From an uncultured Bacteroides sp. (GTDB lineage: Bacteria; Bacteroidota; Bacteroidia; Bacteroidales; Bacteroidaceae), in the NCBI GenBank assembly GCA_945607605.1, contig CALYZE010000012.1:1-48693 (forward strand): 48,693 bases of DNA, given 5' to 3'. Positions 17,395 through 26,008 of this stretch are shown here, piece by piece. How positions within the stretch are numbered: the first letter of the stretch is position 1; every line of letters begins with the position of its first letter. The position numbers were made by a program, and so were the translations under genes. Below the pieces are notes generated by a model, which worked only from the letters and a program-made list of their open reading frames with translations, did not search any database and had not been told where the DNA came from.

Positions 17395-17433
17395 CGTGAG
17401 AAGACATCAATTCGAATGACTTCTCACGTTTTT
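17395..17433 (+). terminator. Terminator after the LruC lipoprotein gene
   Basis: CGTGAGAAG (17395-17403) pairs perfectly with CTTCTCACG (17420-17428), with CAT/ATG pairs inside the loop, and is followed by five T residues. Confidence 0.85.
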
Positions 17434-17480
17434 AAGCTCAAAATAGTTAATAATGCATAACTTGTACTTTTTTTAATTAC

Positions 17481-17519
17481 CTACCATGCGAGGTAGATAG
17501 AAAATAACAAGTATTTTTG
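17481..17519 (+). promoter_or_regulatory. Promoter and palindrome before the polysaccharide operon
   Basis: TATTTTTG at 17512-17519 is an exact -7 match, 28 bp before the response-regulator ATG. CTACC/GGTAG around ATGCGA (17481-17496, an interrupted palindrome) occupies the place where a -33 element would be, so it may be an operator or activator site. No flanking inverted repeats of the kind used by invertible capsule promoters are visible within this gap. Confidence 0.55.
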
Positions 17520-17547
17520 TTTAGAGCAAATGATTATATCATAAACA

Positions 17548-17907
17548 ATGAAAACAATATTATTCGTCGATGACAAACCTGCTATAGGAAAAGTGCTTTC
17601 TGTTTATTTAGGAAAAGAGAACAATTTAGTATACATGGAAGATCCTATCAGTGCTATAGAATGGCTGAACAAAGGACACGAACCTTCCCTTATTATTTCG
17701 GATATACGAATGCCCAAAATGACAGGTAGTGACTTTCTACACTATCTCAAAGATAACGCTTTTTTCAAGCATATCCCTGTTGTTATGCTTTCCAGTGAGG
17801 AAAGTACTACTGAGCGTATCAATTTGCTCAATGCCGGTGCCGAAGACTATATTTTAAAGCCTTTCAATCCTATGGAACTGAAAGCCCGTATCAAAAAATT
17901 TCTTTAA
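17548..17907 (+). CDS. Receiver-only response regulator
   Basis: A 119-residue CheY-like receiver with no output domain. The acidic pair D8/D9, the phospho-acceptor Asp52 (IISDIRMP), Ser82 in VVMLSSEES and Lys104 in YILKPFNP are all in place, so it should accept phosphate. No histidine kinase gene is in the window. It is the first gene of the polysaccharide operon, 15 bp before the initiating sugar transferase, which itself begins with a degenerate receiver-like domain. A role in controlling polysaccharide initiation by protein contact is inference from this neighbourhood. Confidence 0.88.
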   Translation: MKTILFVDDKPAIGKVLSVYLGKENNLVYMEDPISAIEWLNKGHEPSLIISDIRMPKMTGSDFLHYLKDNAFFKHIPVVMLSSEESTTERINLLNAGAEDYILKPFNPMELKARIKKFL

Positions 17908-17922
17908 AGTACCTACTAGTAG

Positions 17923-19089
17923 ATGCTATATTATATCTATATAGGAAGTAACCGCACCATTATTGACCATCTGAGTAAAGTGACAGGTGGTATGTTCATT
18001 GCAGTTTCTTCCTCCAACAAAGCGGCAAATGTTATTGACAGAATCCGTGAGCGATATAACACTTCCATCCTTTATGAGCAGAATGAAGCAGAGATAGACT
18101 GCAATTACATCTCCTTCCTGCATAAACGCTTTCCACGTGTTTACATCACTCTTGTCACAGAAACATTGCAAAGTCAGGATCGCAAGTCTTACTTACAGGC
18201 AGGAGTCAACAACACCTTGTCTCCCCGTGCGAATGAAGAAGCTATCCGGCAAATGAACTACTATCTCCATCTCCGTAAAGAAAGTAAGTTGCAAGAGTTC
18301 AGTCAGTCTCACCAAAACCGAATCAACACCTTTCAACTACCTTTATGGAAACGCTTATTCGACCTGCTTTTTGCTACATTAGCGCTTGTTCTTTTGTCGC
18401 CATTGCTCCTTTTCACAGCCATTGTTATCCGTATGGAAAGCAGAGGCAAGATAATCTATAAGGCCAAACGTGTAGGTAGTAACTATCAGGTATTCAATTT
18501 CCTCAAGTTTCGTTCCATGTACAGTAATGCGGACAAACGGCTAAAGGAATTGAACTCTCTCAACCAATACAAAATTGAAGAAGAAATATCCGATAGTCAG
18601 CCGGATATCCGGTTTGAAGATCTTGTAGGCAATTTGGAAGAAGAAGAGACTTTACTGATATCAGACGACTTCGTGATTTCTGAAGAAGAATTTCTGAGGA
18701 AGAAATCTCAAGAACAACAAAATACGTTTATTAAATTTGAGAACGACCCTCGCATCACCCATGTAGGACGTTTTATTCGTAAATACAGCATTGACGAATT
18801 ACCTCAACTCATTAATGTTCTGAAAGGAGAGATGAGCATTGTAGGCAACCGCCCCCTTCCTCTTTATGAAGCCGAACTGTTGACCAACGATTCCTACATT
18901 GAGCGCTTTATGGCTCCTGCCGGAATGACCGGACTTTGGCAAGTAGAAAAACGTGGCGGCGTTGGTAAAATGTCTGCCGAAGAACGAAAACAACTGGACA
19001 TCAAATACGCCAAGGAGTTTTCATTCTGGTTGGATATAAAGATTCTGCTCAAAACGGTGACAGCGTTTGTACAGAAAGAGAATGTATGA
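17923..19089 (+). CDS. Initiating sugar-phosphate transferase with N-terminal pseudo-receiver domain
   Basis: A 388-residue polyprenyl-phosphate sugar-1-phosphate transferase, the enzyme that loads the first sugar on undecaprenyl phosphate. Residues 1-125 have the layout of a receiver domain (LVTETLQSQDRKSYLQAGVNNTLSP) but lack the phospho-acceptor and lysine signatures. A membrane helix lies at about 144-168 (LFDLLFATLALVLLSPLL). The catalytic domain follows: KFRSMY at 195-200, NDPRIT at 274-279, RKYSIDELPQL at 286-296 and GEMSIVGNRP at 302-311. Between KFRSMY and NDPRIT there is a highly acidic insertion of about 70 residues. A perfect palindrome CTACTAGTAG (17913-17922) touches the start codon. 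The sugar transferred cannot be told from sequence. Confidence 0.88.
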   Translation: MLYYIYIGSNRTIIDHLSKVTGGMFIAVSSSNKAANVIDRIRERYNTSILYEQNEAEIDCNYISFLHKRFPRVYITLVTETLQSQDRKSYLQAGVNNTLSPRANEEAIRQMNYYLHLRKESKLQEFSQSHQNRINTFQLPLWKRLFDLLFATLALVLLSPLLLFTAIVIRMESRGKIIYKAKRVGSNYQVFNFLKFRSMYSNADKRLKELNSLNQYKIEEEISDSQPDIRFEDLVGNLEEEETLLISDDFVISEEEFLRKKSQEQQNTFIKFENDPRITHVGRFIRKYSIDELPQLINVLKGEMSIVGNRPLPLYEAELLTNDSYIERFMAPAGMTGLWQVEKRGGVGKMSAEERKQLDIKYAKEFSFWLDIKILLKTVTAFVQKENV

Positions 19090-19144
19090 TCCAGGCATAA
19101 TGATAATAAAACATGGGAGTAATAAAAGCATTCCATTAATTATA

Positions 19145-19984
19145 ATGATAAAGTATAAAACAGCAATGATTAAATTCCTGAAAACAATAGCATGCAGTCT
19201 CGCATTCTTCACTTCTTCTGCATGTCCATTCACAGCCTTGGCGCAACAAGAAATGACACGTGAAGAACGTATCAAAGTATTAGAAAGCATCAAAAAAGAA
19301 GATAGCGAATTAGGCACCGATACAACAGAAGATACTGCTCCTATAGAAAAATTGGAACTTCCGCCTCTATCCGTCTTTTTAGACGCTGTCATTGAAAATG
19401 CGACTGTCAAACGTGCGCAATCTCAAGTAGAACAAGTAAAGAATGACTATCGACTTCAGAAACGAGATTGGATGAATTATTTCCGTCTGAATGGCAATTA
19501 TGCTTATGGACGATACAATGTGCTCAATGACAACAGCACCTCTTTTGAAGATTGGTACCAATCAACTACCGCCAGTTCACGCCACACATTCAACGTCGGA
19601 GCCAGTGTTAGTGTCGGTATCGGAGACTTAGTGAACCGCCCTATAAAGCTAAAAAAATACAGACACGACATTGAACAGCTTGAATATCTGCAAGATGAAG
19701 TGATGGAAGAGCGCCGACTGAGAGTTTTAGAAGCCTACAATACCGTGACAGAACAATTGGCCACTATCAAGGCTAAAGCAGAGACAGCTGCACTCTATAA
19801 TGCCCAAATGAAAATCACCGAATATAATTTCATTCAAGGCAAACAAGATATTATATCTCTTTCTGTGGAACGAGCCAGACGCACTTCAGCCGTCACTAAT
19901 TATGAACAAAGCAGAGTAGCACTACACAACTCCATTGTTTTGCTGGAAATGCTGACCAATGTAAAAATTATCAAAGACAAATAA
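19145..19984 (+). CDS. Half-size TolC-family protein
   Basis: About 279 residues with a signal peptide (FLKTIACSLAFFTSSACPFTALAQ) and one TolC-like repeat: long heptad-rich helices (VIENATVKRAQSQVEQVKNDY, later RLRVLEAYNTVTEQLATIKAKAETAAL) around a beta-hairpin region (FRLNGNYAYGRYN and RHTFNVGASVSVGIG). Normal TolC subunits have two such repeats and 400-490 residues. ATGs at 19067, 19145 and 19166 are in frame; the first overlaps the previous gene, so 19145 was taken, with 19166 equally possible. It lies 12 bp before the Wzc-like gene, suggesting it forms the periplasmic or outer-membrane part of the export route. Confidence 0.78.
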   Translation: MIKYKTAMIKFLKTIACSLAFFTSSACPFTALAQQEMTREERIKVLESIKKEDSELGTDTTEDTAPIEKLELPPLSVFLDAVIENATVKRAQSQVEQVKNDYRLQKRDWMNYFRLNGNYAYGRYNVLNDNSTSFEDWYQSTTASSRHTFNVGASVSVGIGDLVNRPIKLKKYRHDIEQLEYLQDEVMEERRLRVLEAYNTVTEQLATIKAKAETAALYNAQMKITEYNFIQGKQDIISLSVERARRTSAVTNYEQSRVALHNSIVLLEMLTNVKIIKDK

Positions 19985-19996
19985 ACAGATAATTCT

Positions 19997-22162
19997 ATGG
20001 ATATTTTATTGTTTATATCACAATTTTTCTACCGTATCCGTTATTGGTTATTGTGGGGGACACTCTTTGCTGCGGGAATAGTAATCTATTTCACCCAGTT
20101 TCTACCCTACAGCTACACTGTAAAAGGTAGTCTCTATGCAGGTATCACCAACTCTACCTCTTTAGACGGATCTTCTATCAATTTTAGTGTAATCAATAGT
20201 ACATTCGACAACCTCATCAGTATAGCCAAATCTCAAGGGACCTTGAAACAAGTTTCTCTCCATCTACTGGCCAACTCACTGACCTATGGTGAAGAATGGA
20301 AAGACAATGAATATATCCAAGCACAACACTATCGCCAACTACTGCAAATCACTCCCAAAGAAGTATTAGCTTTAGTCGATAGAAAAGAGGTAAAGAAGAC
20401 ATTCGAAAATCTTAAAGCTTATAGCAAAGAAGATCAGAACAACTTCATCTACTCTATATTCAAACGTCCGATGCCTTTTTATAGTGCAGATGCTTTAGAT
20501 AATATCAGCATTAAACGAGTAGGCAACAGTGACATACTCGAAATAGTATATACCTCTGCCGATCCGGGCATTACACAAAAAACAGTCAGTATTCTCATAA
20601 ACGAGTTGATCAGTGCTTATGAAATACTCCGCTTCAAATCTACGAATGATGTTATCGCCTATTTTGAAGAGCAAGTGAGACTTGCCAAAATCAAACTGAA
20701 TGAGTCCGAGGATGATTTGATGCAATATAATGTAGAAGAACGCGTCATTAATTATTCAGAGGAAACCAAAGCTTTAGCAGGAACACGATACGAAGTAGAC
20801 GATCGCAGAGAATTGGCCGAACGCACGTTTGAGTCTGCTGTTGCCCTGCGTAAAATGTTGGATGAAAAGATGGACATACGCGCCCAGATTATTCGTAACA
20901 ACACCAATCTATTACAAGAATTAAATAAGGTAAGCTCGTTGAATCAGAGCATTATGGAGCAAGAAATTTTCATCAAGGATAATCAACAAACTTCTAATGA
21001 ACAACTGCAAAAAGAAAAGAAAGCGTTAAAACAAGCAGAAAATAACATCAGTCACATTTCAGATAATCTAAATGAATTCAATTTCACAAAGGAGGGAGTC
21101 GGCATTGAAAGTATGATTACCGAATGGTTGACTGCCTTGATCAATGAAGCAAAAGCCAAAGCGGAACTTGAAGTGTTGAAGCAACGTCAACAAGATATCT
21201 TAGACCAATACGGACAAATGTCTCCCATCGGTACTCAAGTTAATCGCAAAGAGCGTGCCATTAACATTGAAGAAGACAATTACCGTACTCAACTCAAAGG
21301 CCTGGCAGACGCTAATCTTCGTTTGAAGAATATCGAAATGAATACTAGCAATTTACAGACAGTAGCCCCCCCGGCCTATCCATTGACGGATAACGGACGC
21401 AACCGTTCTCTCTATATTTTGGTTACACTCATCGGAAGTTTCATCTTTATCACTACTTATTTCTTACTGATAGAAGTGCTGGATCGCACCTTATCTAACC
21501 CTTATCGTAGTACACGACTGACTGGACTACCCGTAATTGCAGCTTTCAATGGCATCAGCAACTTGAAATACCGTGGATTTTTGAAAGCCTGTAACCGTAT
21601 AGCGGCCGCCTATAGTTGCAGGCGACTGAATAAATACATGAAAAGCGGTGAACCTACCGTCATCAACTTGTTGAGTATTAATTCTCGTGAAGGTAAATCT
21701 TTCCTTGCCAAATACTTCATCAACTATTGGCAAAGCGAAGGTTTGACTGTCCGCTTGGTTACTCACGAATATGATTTTGACGCAACTAATAGAAGTTATG
21801 TACAAGCCCAGCACCTCCATGATTTTTGGGTCCTCAATAATGCAGAGCAACAACCAGATATTATTTTAGTAGAATATCCAGCCATCAAAGATGCCGGCAT
21901 CCCCTTGCCAGTACTTCAGAAAGCAGATATTAATCTACTAATCGCCAACGCCTGTCGATTATGGCGCGACAGTGACACCACCACCATCGCCCCTTTTAAG
22001 GAAGTCTTGAAGGATACTCCATTCATGCTATATCTGAACAATGCCGATCGTGAAGTAGTAGAATCATTTACAGGAGAGCTTCCTCCAAGAACTCCTATCC
22101 GTTCACTCTTCAATCGCTTAGCCCAATTCGGTTTAACCTCTCAAAAAAATGCGGTAAAATAA
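19997..22162 (+). CDS. Wzc-like polysaccharide co-polymerase with degenerate kinase domain
   Basis: A 721-residue inner-membrane chain-length protein of the Wzz/GumC type. Transmembrane helices lie at about residues 16-36 and 469-492, enclosing a large periplasmic coiled-coil region (long Glu/Lys/Gln-rich stretches between about 220 and 450) that ends in the proline-rich element VAPPAYPLTD before the second helix. The C-terminal cytoplasmic part resembles the BY-kinase fold, but the P-loop reads LLSINSREGKSFLA (near residue 560) without the usual first Gly, the second Walker motif is not recognisable, and there is no Tyr-rich tail. It probably sets chain length without tyrosine kinase activity. 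Confidence 0.85.
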   Translation: MDILLFISQFFYRIRYWLLWGTLFAAGIVIYFTQFLPYSYTVKGSLYAGITNSTSLDGSSINFSVINSTFDNLISIAKSQGTLKQVSLHLLANSLTYGEEWKDNEYIQAQHYRQLLQITPKEVLALVDRKEVKKTFENLKAYSKEDQNNFIYSIFKRPMPFYSADALDNISIKRVGNSDILEIVYTSADPGITQKTVSILINELISAYEILRFKSTNDVIAYFEEQVRLAKIKLNESEDDLMQYNVEERVINYSEETKALAGTRYEVDDRRELAERTFESAVALRKMLDEKMDIRAQIIRNNTNLLQELNKVSSLNQSIMEQEIFIKDNQQTSNEQLQKEKKALKQAENNISHISDNLNEFNFTKEGVGIESMITEWLTALINEAKAKAELEVLKQRQQDILDQYGQMSPIGTQVNRKERAINIEEDNYRTQLKGLADANLRLKNIEMNTSNLQTVAPPAYPLTDNGRNRSLYILVTLIGSFIFITTYFLLIEVLDRTLSNPYRSTRLTGLPVIAAFNGISNLKYRGFLKACNRIAAAYSCRRLNKYMKSGEPTVINLLSINSREGKSFLAKYFINYWQSEGLTVRLVTHEYDFDATNRSYVQAQHLHDFWVLNNAEQQPDIILVEYPAIKDAGIPLPVLQKADINLLIANACRLWRDSDTTTIAPFKEVLKDTPFMLYLNNADREVVESFTGELPPRTPIRSLFNRLAQFGLTSQKNAVK

Positions 22163-22167
22163 AGACT

Positions 22168-23670
22168 ATGTCAGCCATTACCCCATATCCCCTACGTGAG
22201 TTGCCATCCAAAGCAATTCTTTCTCTTTTGCTATTCCTTGGATTGGCAACGCTTGCTTATGCTATTATCATGCAGAATATAGTATTGGCGGGAATTGTCA
22301 TCTGCTTGCCTATAGCGATATTCATTTTAGGATATGGTTCGTTGCACCCGCGTTTTATTTATTTACTCTATGCCATCTATGCCTTTTATTTCACCACTCT
22401 GTCTCGCTATCTCCGTCAGACAGGCTTTAGCATAGGGTTGGATATTTTATTGGCTTATATGAGCCTCTCCATTCTGTTATTATATTATTATAAGAAGACA
22501 GATAATCAGTTAAGCAGCCCCTTCAATATGCTCACCCTTAGTTATATGGCGTGGGTTGTGTTTATTCTGCTTCAATTAATCAACCCGGGCACACAAGCAG
22601 AAGGGGTTACAGAAGGAGTTCGCGTATGGATTCTTAGAACCTTTATTTTATATGCCATCGCATCCATACTTTCAAATACTCCTCGAATGCTACAGATCAG
22701 TTTAATAGTGGGTGGCACTTTCGTCTTCATTGCTTTTCTAAAGCTCCTCTATCAGAAATATGTAGGATTTGATTTGGGTGAGAAATACTGGCTCTATGCG
22801 CAAGAAGCGGCACGGACTCACATCATTCACTCCGGAATACGATATTTTTCCCACTTCACAGATGCCGGCAACTTCGGAGCTTGCATGGGTGGTATGGCAA
22901 CCTTGTATTCCATTATTGGTTTCTATACCCGTAACCGCCGTCTCACCTTATTCTGTTTGACAATAGCCTTAATGGCGACTATCGGCATGTTGATGTCCGG
23001 TACCCGAGGGGCACTTGCAATACCCGTATCCGGCTTTATTCTATTCTGCTTGATCTGTAAAAGCATACGAACCTTTCTTGTGACAGTGGGAATCGGTCTA
23101 TTTGTCTTTAGTATGCTAACATTCACGGAGATTGGAAACAGTAACCAATTCATCCGCCGCGCCCGCACGGCTCTCCATCCCACAGAAGATGGTTCTTTCA
23201 ATGTCAGAATGGAAAATCGAAAAGAGATAGCTCAATATCTCCAACACTACCCTTGGGGAGTGGGATTGAATGCCGACATACCTAAAATGTGGCAACAAGG
23301 AGAATTGCAGGTTGAGGGAACTCTGCCACCCGATTCCTATTTTGTGTCTATCTGGATACAGACCGGACTTCCGGGCCTCATTCTATACCTTACCATCTAC
23401 ACCCTTATCCTGCTGCGATGTTGCTATATTGTAATGTTTAAAGTCCGTAACAAAGAGTTGAGACTCATACTTTCCGCACTCACATGCGCCACCTTCGGCA
23501 TAATGTTAAGCGGTTATGTAGGCGAAGCTCCCGGCATGCCTCCTACTAATTTTATTCTAGCAGCCATGTTGGCCTTTGTGATGAATGGAAGTTACATTGA
23601 CAAGCAATTGTCCCAGCAAGAAACAATAAGAAACAATAGCAAACAAATAACAAGAGAATATCATGAATGA
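22168..23670 (+). CDS. O-antigen polymerase/ligase family membrane protein (Wzy/WaaL type)
   Basis: A 500-residue protein with about 11-12 hydrophobic helices and a large periplasmic loop in the second half that contains RRARTALHPTEDGSFNVRMENRKEIAQY and HYPWGVGLNADIP, the pattern of the Wzy_C domain (R...R...W....ia..yPl.GvG). Such proteins polymerise lipid-linked repeat units or ligate them to an acceptor; the choice cannot be made from sequence. It starts 5 bp after the Wzc-like gene, and its stop overlaps the next start by 8 bp, so the genes are probably translationally coupled. Confidence 0.85.
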   Translation: MSAITPYPLRELPSKAILSLLLFLGLATLAYAIIMQNIVLAGIVICLPIAIFILGYGSLHPRFIYLLYAIYAFYFTTLSRYLRQTGFSIGLDILLAYMSLSILLLYYYKKTDNQLSSPFNMLTLSYMAWVVFILLQLINPGTQAEGVTEGVRVWILRTFILYAIASILSNTPRMLQISLIVGGTFVFIAFLKLLYQKYVGFDLGEKYWLYAQEAARTHIIHSGIRYFSHFTDAGNFGACMGGMATLYSIIGFYTRNRRLTLFCLTIALMATIGMLMSGTRGALAIPVSGFILFCLICKSIRTFLVTVGIGLFVFSMLTFTEIGNSNQFIRRARTALHPTEDGSFNVRMENRKEIAQYLQHYPWGVGLNADIPKMWQQGELQVEGTLPPDSYFVSIWIQTGLPGLILYLTIYTLILLRCCYIVMFKVRNKELRLILSALTCATFGIMLSGYVGEAPGMPPTNFILAAMLAFVMNGSYIDKQLSQQETIRNNSKQITREYHE

Positions 23671-24856
23671 TTTTTTTTCCATATTCAATCCTGATTGGTG
23701 GATAAACGAGAATAACAGTGCGGTACAAATTATGGATGCCATCCTGTTCTTACTGCTATCCATACCGGTGATATATCTTTTCATATGTGCCCTGTTCTCT
23801 TTAGGCAGATACAAAAATCCATATCCAACCGCTAAAGTTCAACACCGTTTTCTTGTACTCTTCACTGTGCTGCGCAATGGCAAGGAAGTGATAGAATCGA
23901 TCAATCACTTCCTCGATACACAGCAGTATCCGCGAGAGAAATATGACATTGCTGTGGCTGCTACCCAACTGCCTGAAGAAGATTTGATCACCCTTCTGCA
24001 AATGCCGGTCAACATTGTAGTGCCCGACAAAGAAAAATGTACCAAAGTCTATGCCATCCAACAAGTGATGGAGCGTTATTCGCCCAATGAATACGATGCG
24101 GTAGTCATTTTCAATGCAGACAATCACATCGTTTACAACGCATTGGAACTTTTCAACAATGCCTATTATTCAGGTTGTGATTCCATACAAGCGCACCGCA
24201 TGGCCGAGAACCTAACCACCAACATTGCCATCCTCAATGCAGCTAGTGAAGAGATCAACAATAATCTCTTCCGCAAGGCACACACCCGCATGGGCTTCTC
24301 TTCGGCACTCATTGGTTCGGCCATGGCATTCGACTTCGCCATGTTTCATGAAATTGCTCCCAGCCTCAGAGGCTCCGACCTGAGCAAAACGATGGAAACC
24401 GCCTTGCTCCGGCAAAACATCTATACCGAGTATATGGAAGAGATTGTGTGCTATAGCCGGAAAGAAGAAAGTACCAACGACTACGAAGCTCAACGCATCG
24501 GTTGGATCCGCTCACAATATAGTAGTACATTTTTGGCCCTCCAACGTTTTCCGTTAGCCCTTTTGAAGGGAGAATGGGACTATGCTCTCAAGTTATTTCA
24601 ATGGCTGATGCCGTCACGCTTTTTGTTGATAGCCCTCATCGTACTTTGTACAGTAGGAATTACACTGCTCGACTGGACTCTCAGTCTCAAATGGTATATC
24701 CTATTGGCTATGATTGTGCTCACTTTTGTGATTGCCTTGCCGGAAGGTGAAATAAATAAACGGTTCAGATATTCCTTCTGGGCACTGCCTATACTTGTCT
24801 TTACAGCTCTCTTTAGTCCGTTCATCCGCCTCTTTCAAAAGAAGAAAAGGGAATAA
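23663..24856 (+). CDS. Membrane glycosyltransferase family 2 homologue with lost catalytic motifs
   Basis: A 397-residue protein with an N-terminal membrane helix (residues 22-48), a GT2-like domain and three C-terminal membrane helices, the layout of processive or polyprenyl-linked GT2 enzymes. The usual DxD motif reads N151-A152-D153, and the QxxRW motif reads Q277-R-I-G280-W281, so both the first Asp and the Arg are missing. Its paralogue on the opposite strand at 32757-33938 keeps both motifs and shares long blocks such as SEEINN and ALIGS-MAF. It overlaps the previous gene by 8 bp. It may be inactive as an enzyme and act as a partner or scaffold, but other donor-site solutions cannot be excluded. 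Confidence 0.75.
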   Translation: MNDFFSIFNPDWWINENNSAVQIMDAILFLLLSIPVIYLFICALFSLGRYKNPYPTAKVQHRFLVLFTVLRNGKEVIESINHFLDTQQYPREKYDIAVAATQLPEEDLITLLQMPVNIVVPDKEKCTKVYAIQQVMERYSPNEYDAVVIFNADNHIVYNALELFNNAYYSGCDSIQAHRMAENLTTNIAILNAASEEINNNLFRKAHTRMGFSSALIGSAMAFDFAMFHEIAPSLRGSDLSKTMETALLRQNIYTEYMEEIVCYSRKEESTNDYEAQRIGWIRSQYSSTFLALQRFPLALLKGEWDYALKLFQWLMPSRFLLIALIVLCTVGITLLDWTLSLKWYILLAMIVLTFVIALPEGEINKRFRYSFWALPILVFTALFSPFIRLFQKKKRE

Positions 24857-24865
24857 AAATATAGC

Positions 24866-25981
24866 ATGAGAATAGCCATTGAAGCACAGCGCATCTTCCG
24901 CCGCAATAAGCATGGTATGGACTTCGTCGCCCTAGAGACCATTCGCGAATTGCAAAAACGGAAGGACGGCAATCACTACTACGTTATTGTCGCTCCGGGT
25001 GAAGACCGTTGCATCGAAGAGTCAGCCAACTTATCCATTGTTGAACTCAAATGCCCTACCTACCCCCTTTGGGAACAAGTTGCGCTGCCTTATGCAGTCA
25101 AACGCTTGAAAGTAGAGTTGCTTCACTGCACCTCCAACACAGCTCCTCTGTGGTGTCCGGTGCCTTTGGTACTCACACTTCACGATATCATCTATCTGGA
25201 GCCTCGTCAACACCGAAGTCCATCATTCTACCAAGAGATGGGATGGTACTACCGCCGTTTAGTTGTTCCTCGCATCCTGAAAAAGTGCAGAAAGATCATT
25301 ACGGTATCTCAATTTGAATGTCAACGCATCTGCAAGACACTAAATGTTCCTGCGGAACGCATTCAATCCATTTATAACGGGTATAATACCCATTTCCATC
25401 CTTTGGAAAAGACTCAACCTGAGATTGTGCATCGCTATATTTCACACGAAGATTTCCTTTTTTTCTTAGGAAACACTGATCCCAAAAAGAATACAGCGCG
25501 AGTATTGAAAGCCTATCACATCTACCTGCAACAATCTACTATCAAACGTCCGCTTCTCATTGCCGACCTGAAAGAAGAATATATAGATGATTTGCTGCAA
25601 GAAGCAGAACTTTCGGACATCAAGTCGCATTTATTCTATCCGGGATATATTGCCAATCATGATTTACCTATACTTTACAACTCAGCTTTCGCTTTTCTCT
25701 ACCCCTCACTTCGCGAAAGTTTCGGTATCCCAATGATAGAAGCCATGGCATGCGGTACTCCTGTCATCGTTGGCAACACTTCGGCTATGCCGGAAGTAGC
25801 CGGACCGGGAGTATTATCCGTTGACCCTTATAAACCGGAGGAAATAGCTGCCTCATTACTTAGATTAGAGAATGATCCAGATTTTTATCAGCAACAAGCA
25901 GTCTACGGACTACAACGTGCCCGGCAATTTTCATGGAAGACAACAGCTGATGAATTAGTAAAATTATACCAAACGATATAA
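24866..25981 (+). CDS. Glycosyltransferase family 4
   Basis: A 371-residue GT-B fold enzyme. The C-terminal donor site has RESFGIPMIEAMACGTPVIV (E-x7-E motif) followed by PEVAGPGVLSVDPYKPEEIA; the central FLGNTDPKKNTARVLKAY is the typical start of the second Rossmann domain. No signal peptide or membrane span, so it is probably attached peripherally to the inner membrane. It begins 9 bp after the preceding gene. Of the GTs in this locus it is the one closest to the mannosyltransferase-like GT4 group, but donor and acceptor cannot be named. Confidence 0.88.
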   Translation: MRIAIEAQRIFRRNKHGMDFVALETIRELQKRKDGNHYYVIVAPGEDRCIEESANLSIVELKCPTYPLWEQVALPYAVKRLKVELLHCTSNTAPLWCPVPLVLTLHDIIYLEPRQHRSPSFYQEMGWYYRRLVVPRILKKCRKIITVSQFECQRICKTLNVPAERIQSIYNGYNTHFHPLEKTQPEIVHRYISHEDFLFFLGNTDPKKNTARVLKAYHIYLQQSTIKRPLLIADLKEEYIDDLLQEAELSDIKSHLFYPGYIANHDLPILYNSAFAFLYPSLRESFGIPMIEAMACGTPVIVGNTSAMPEVAGPGVLSVDPYKPEEIAASLLRLENDPDFYQQQAVYGLQRARQFSWKTTADELVKLYQTI

Positions 25982-26008
25982 TGTCAAACCAAACCCCTAT
26001 ATAAAAAA

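Noticed and set aside
17434-17547. Invertible (phase-variable) promoter of the polysaccharide operon
   Set aside because: Many Bacteroides capsule promoters are flanked by inverted repeats and an adjacent recombinase gene. Here only one small interrupted palindrome and no recombinase gene are present.
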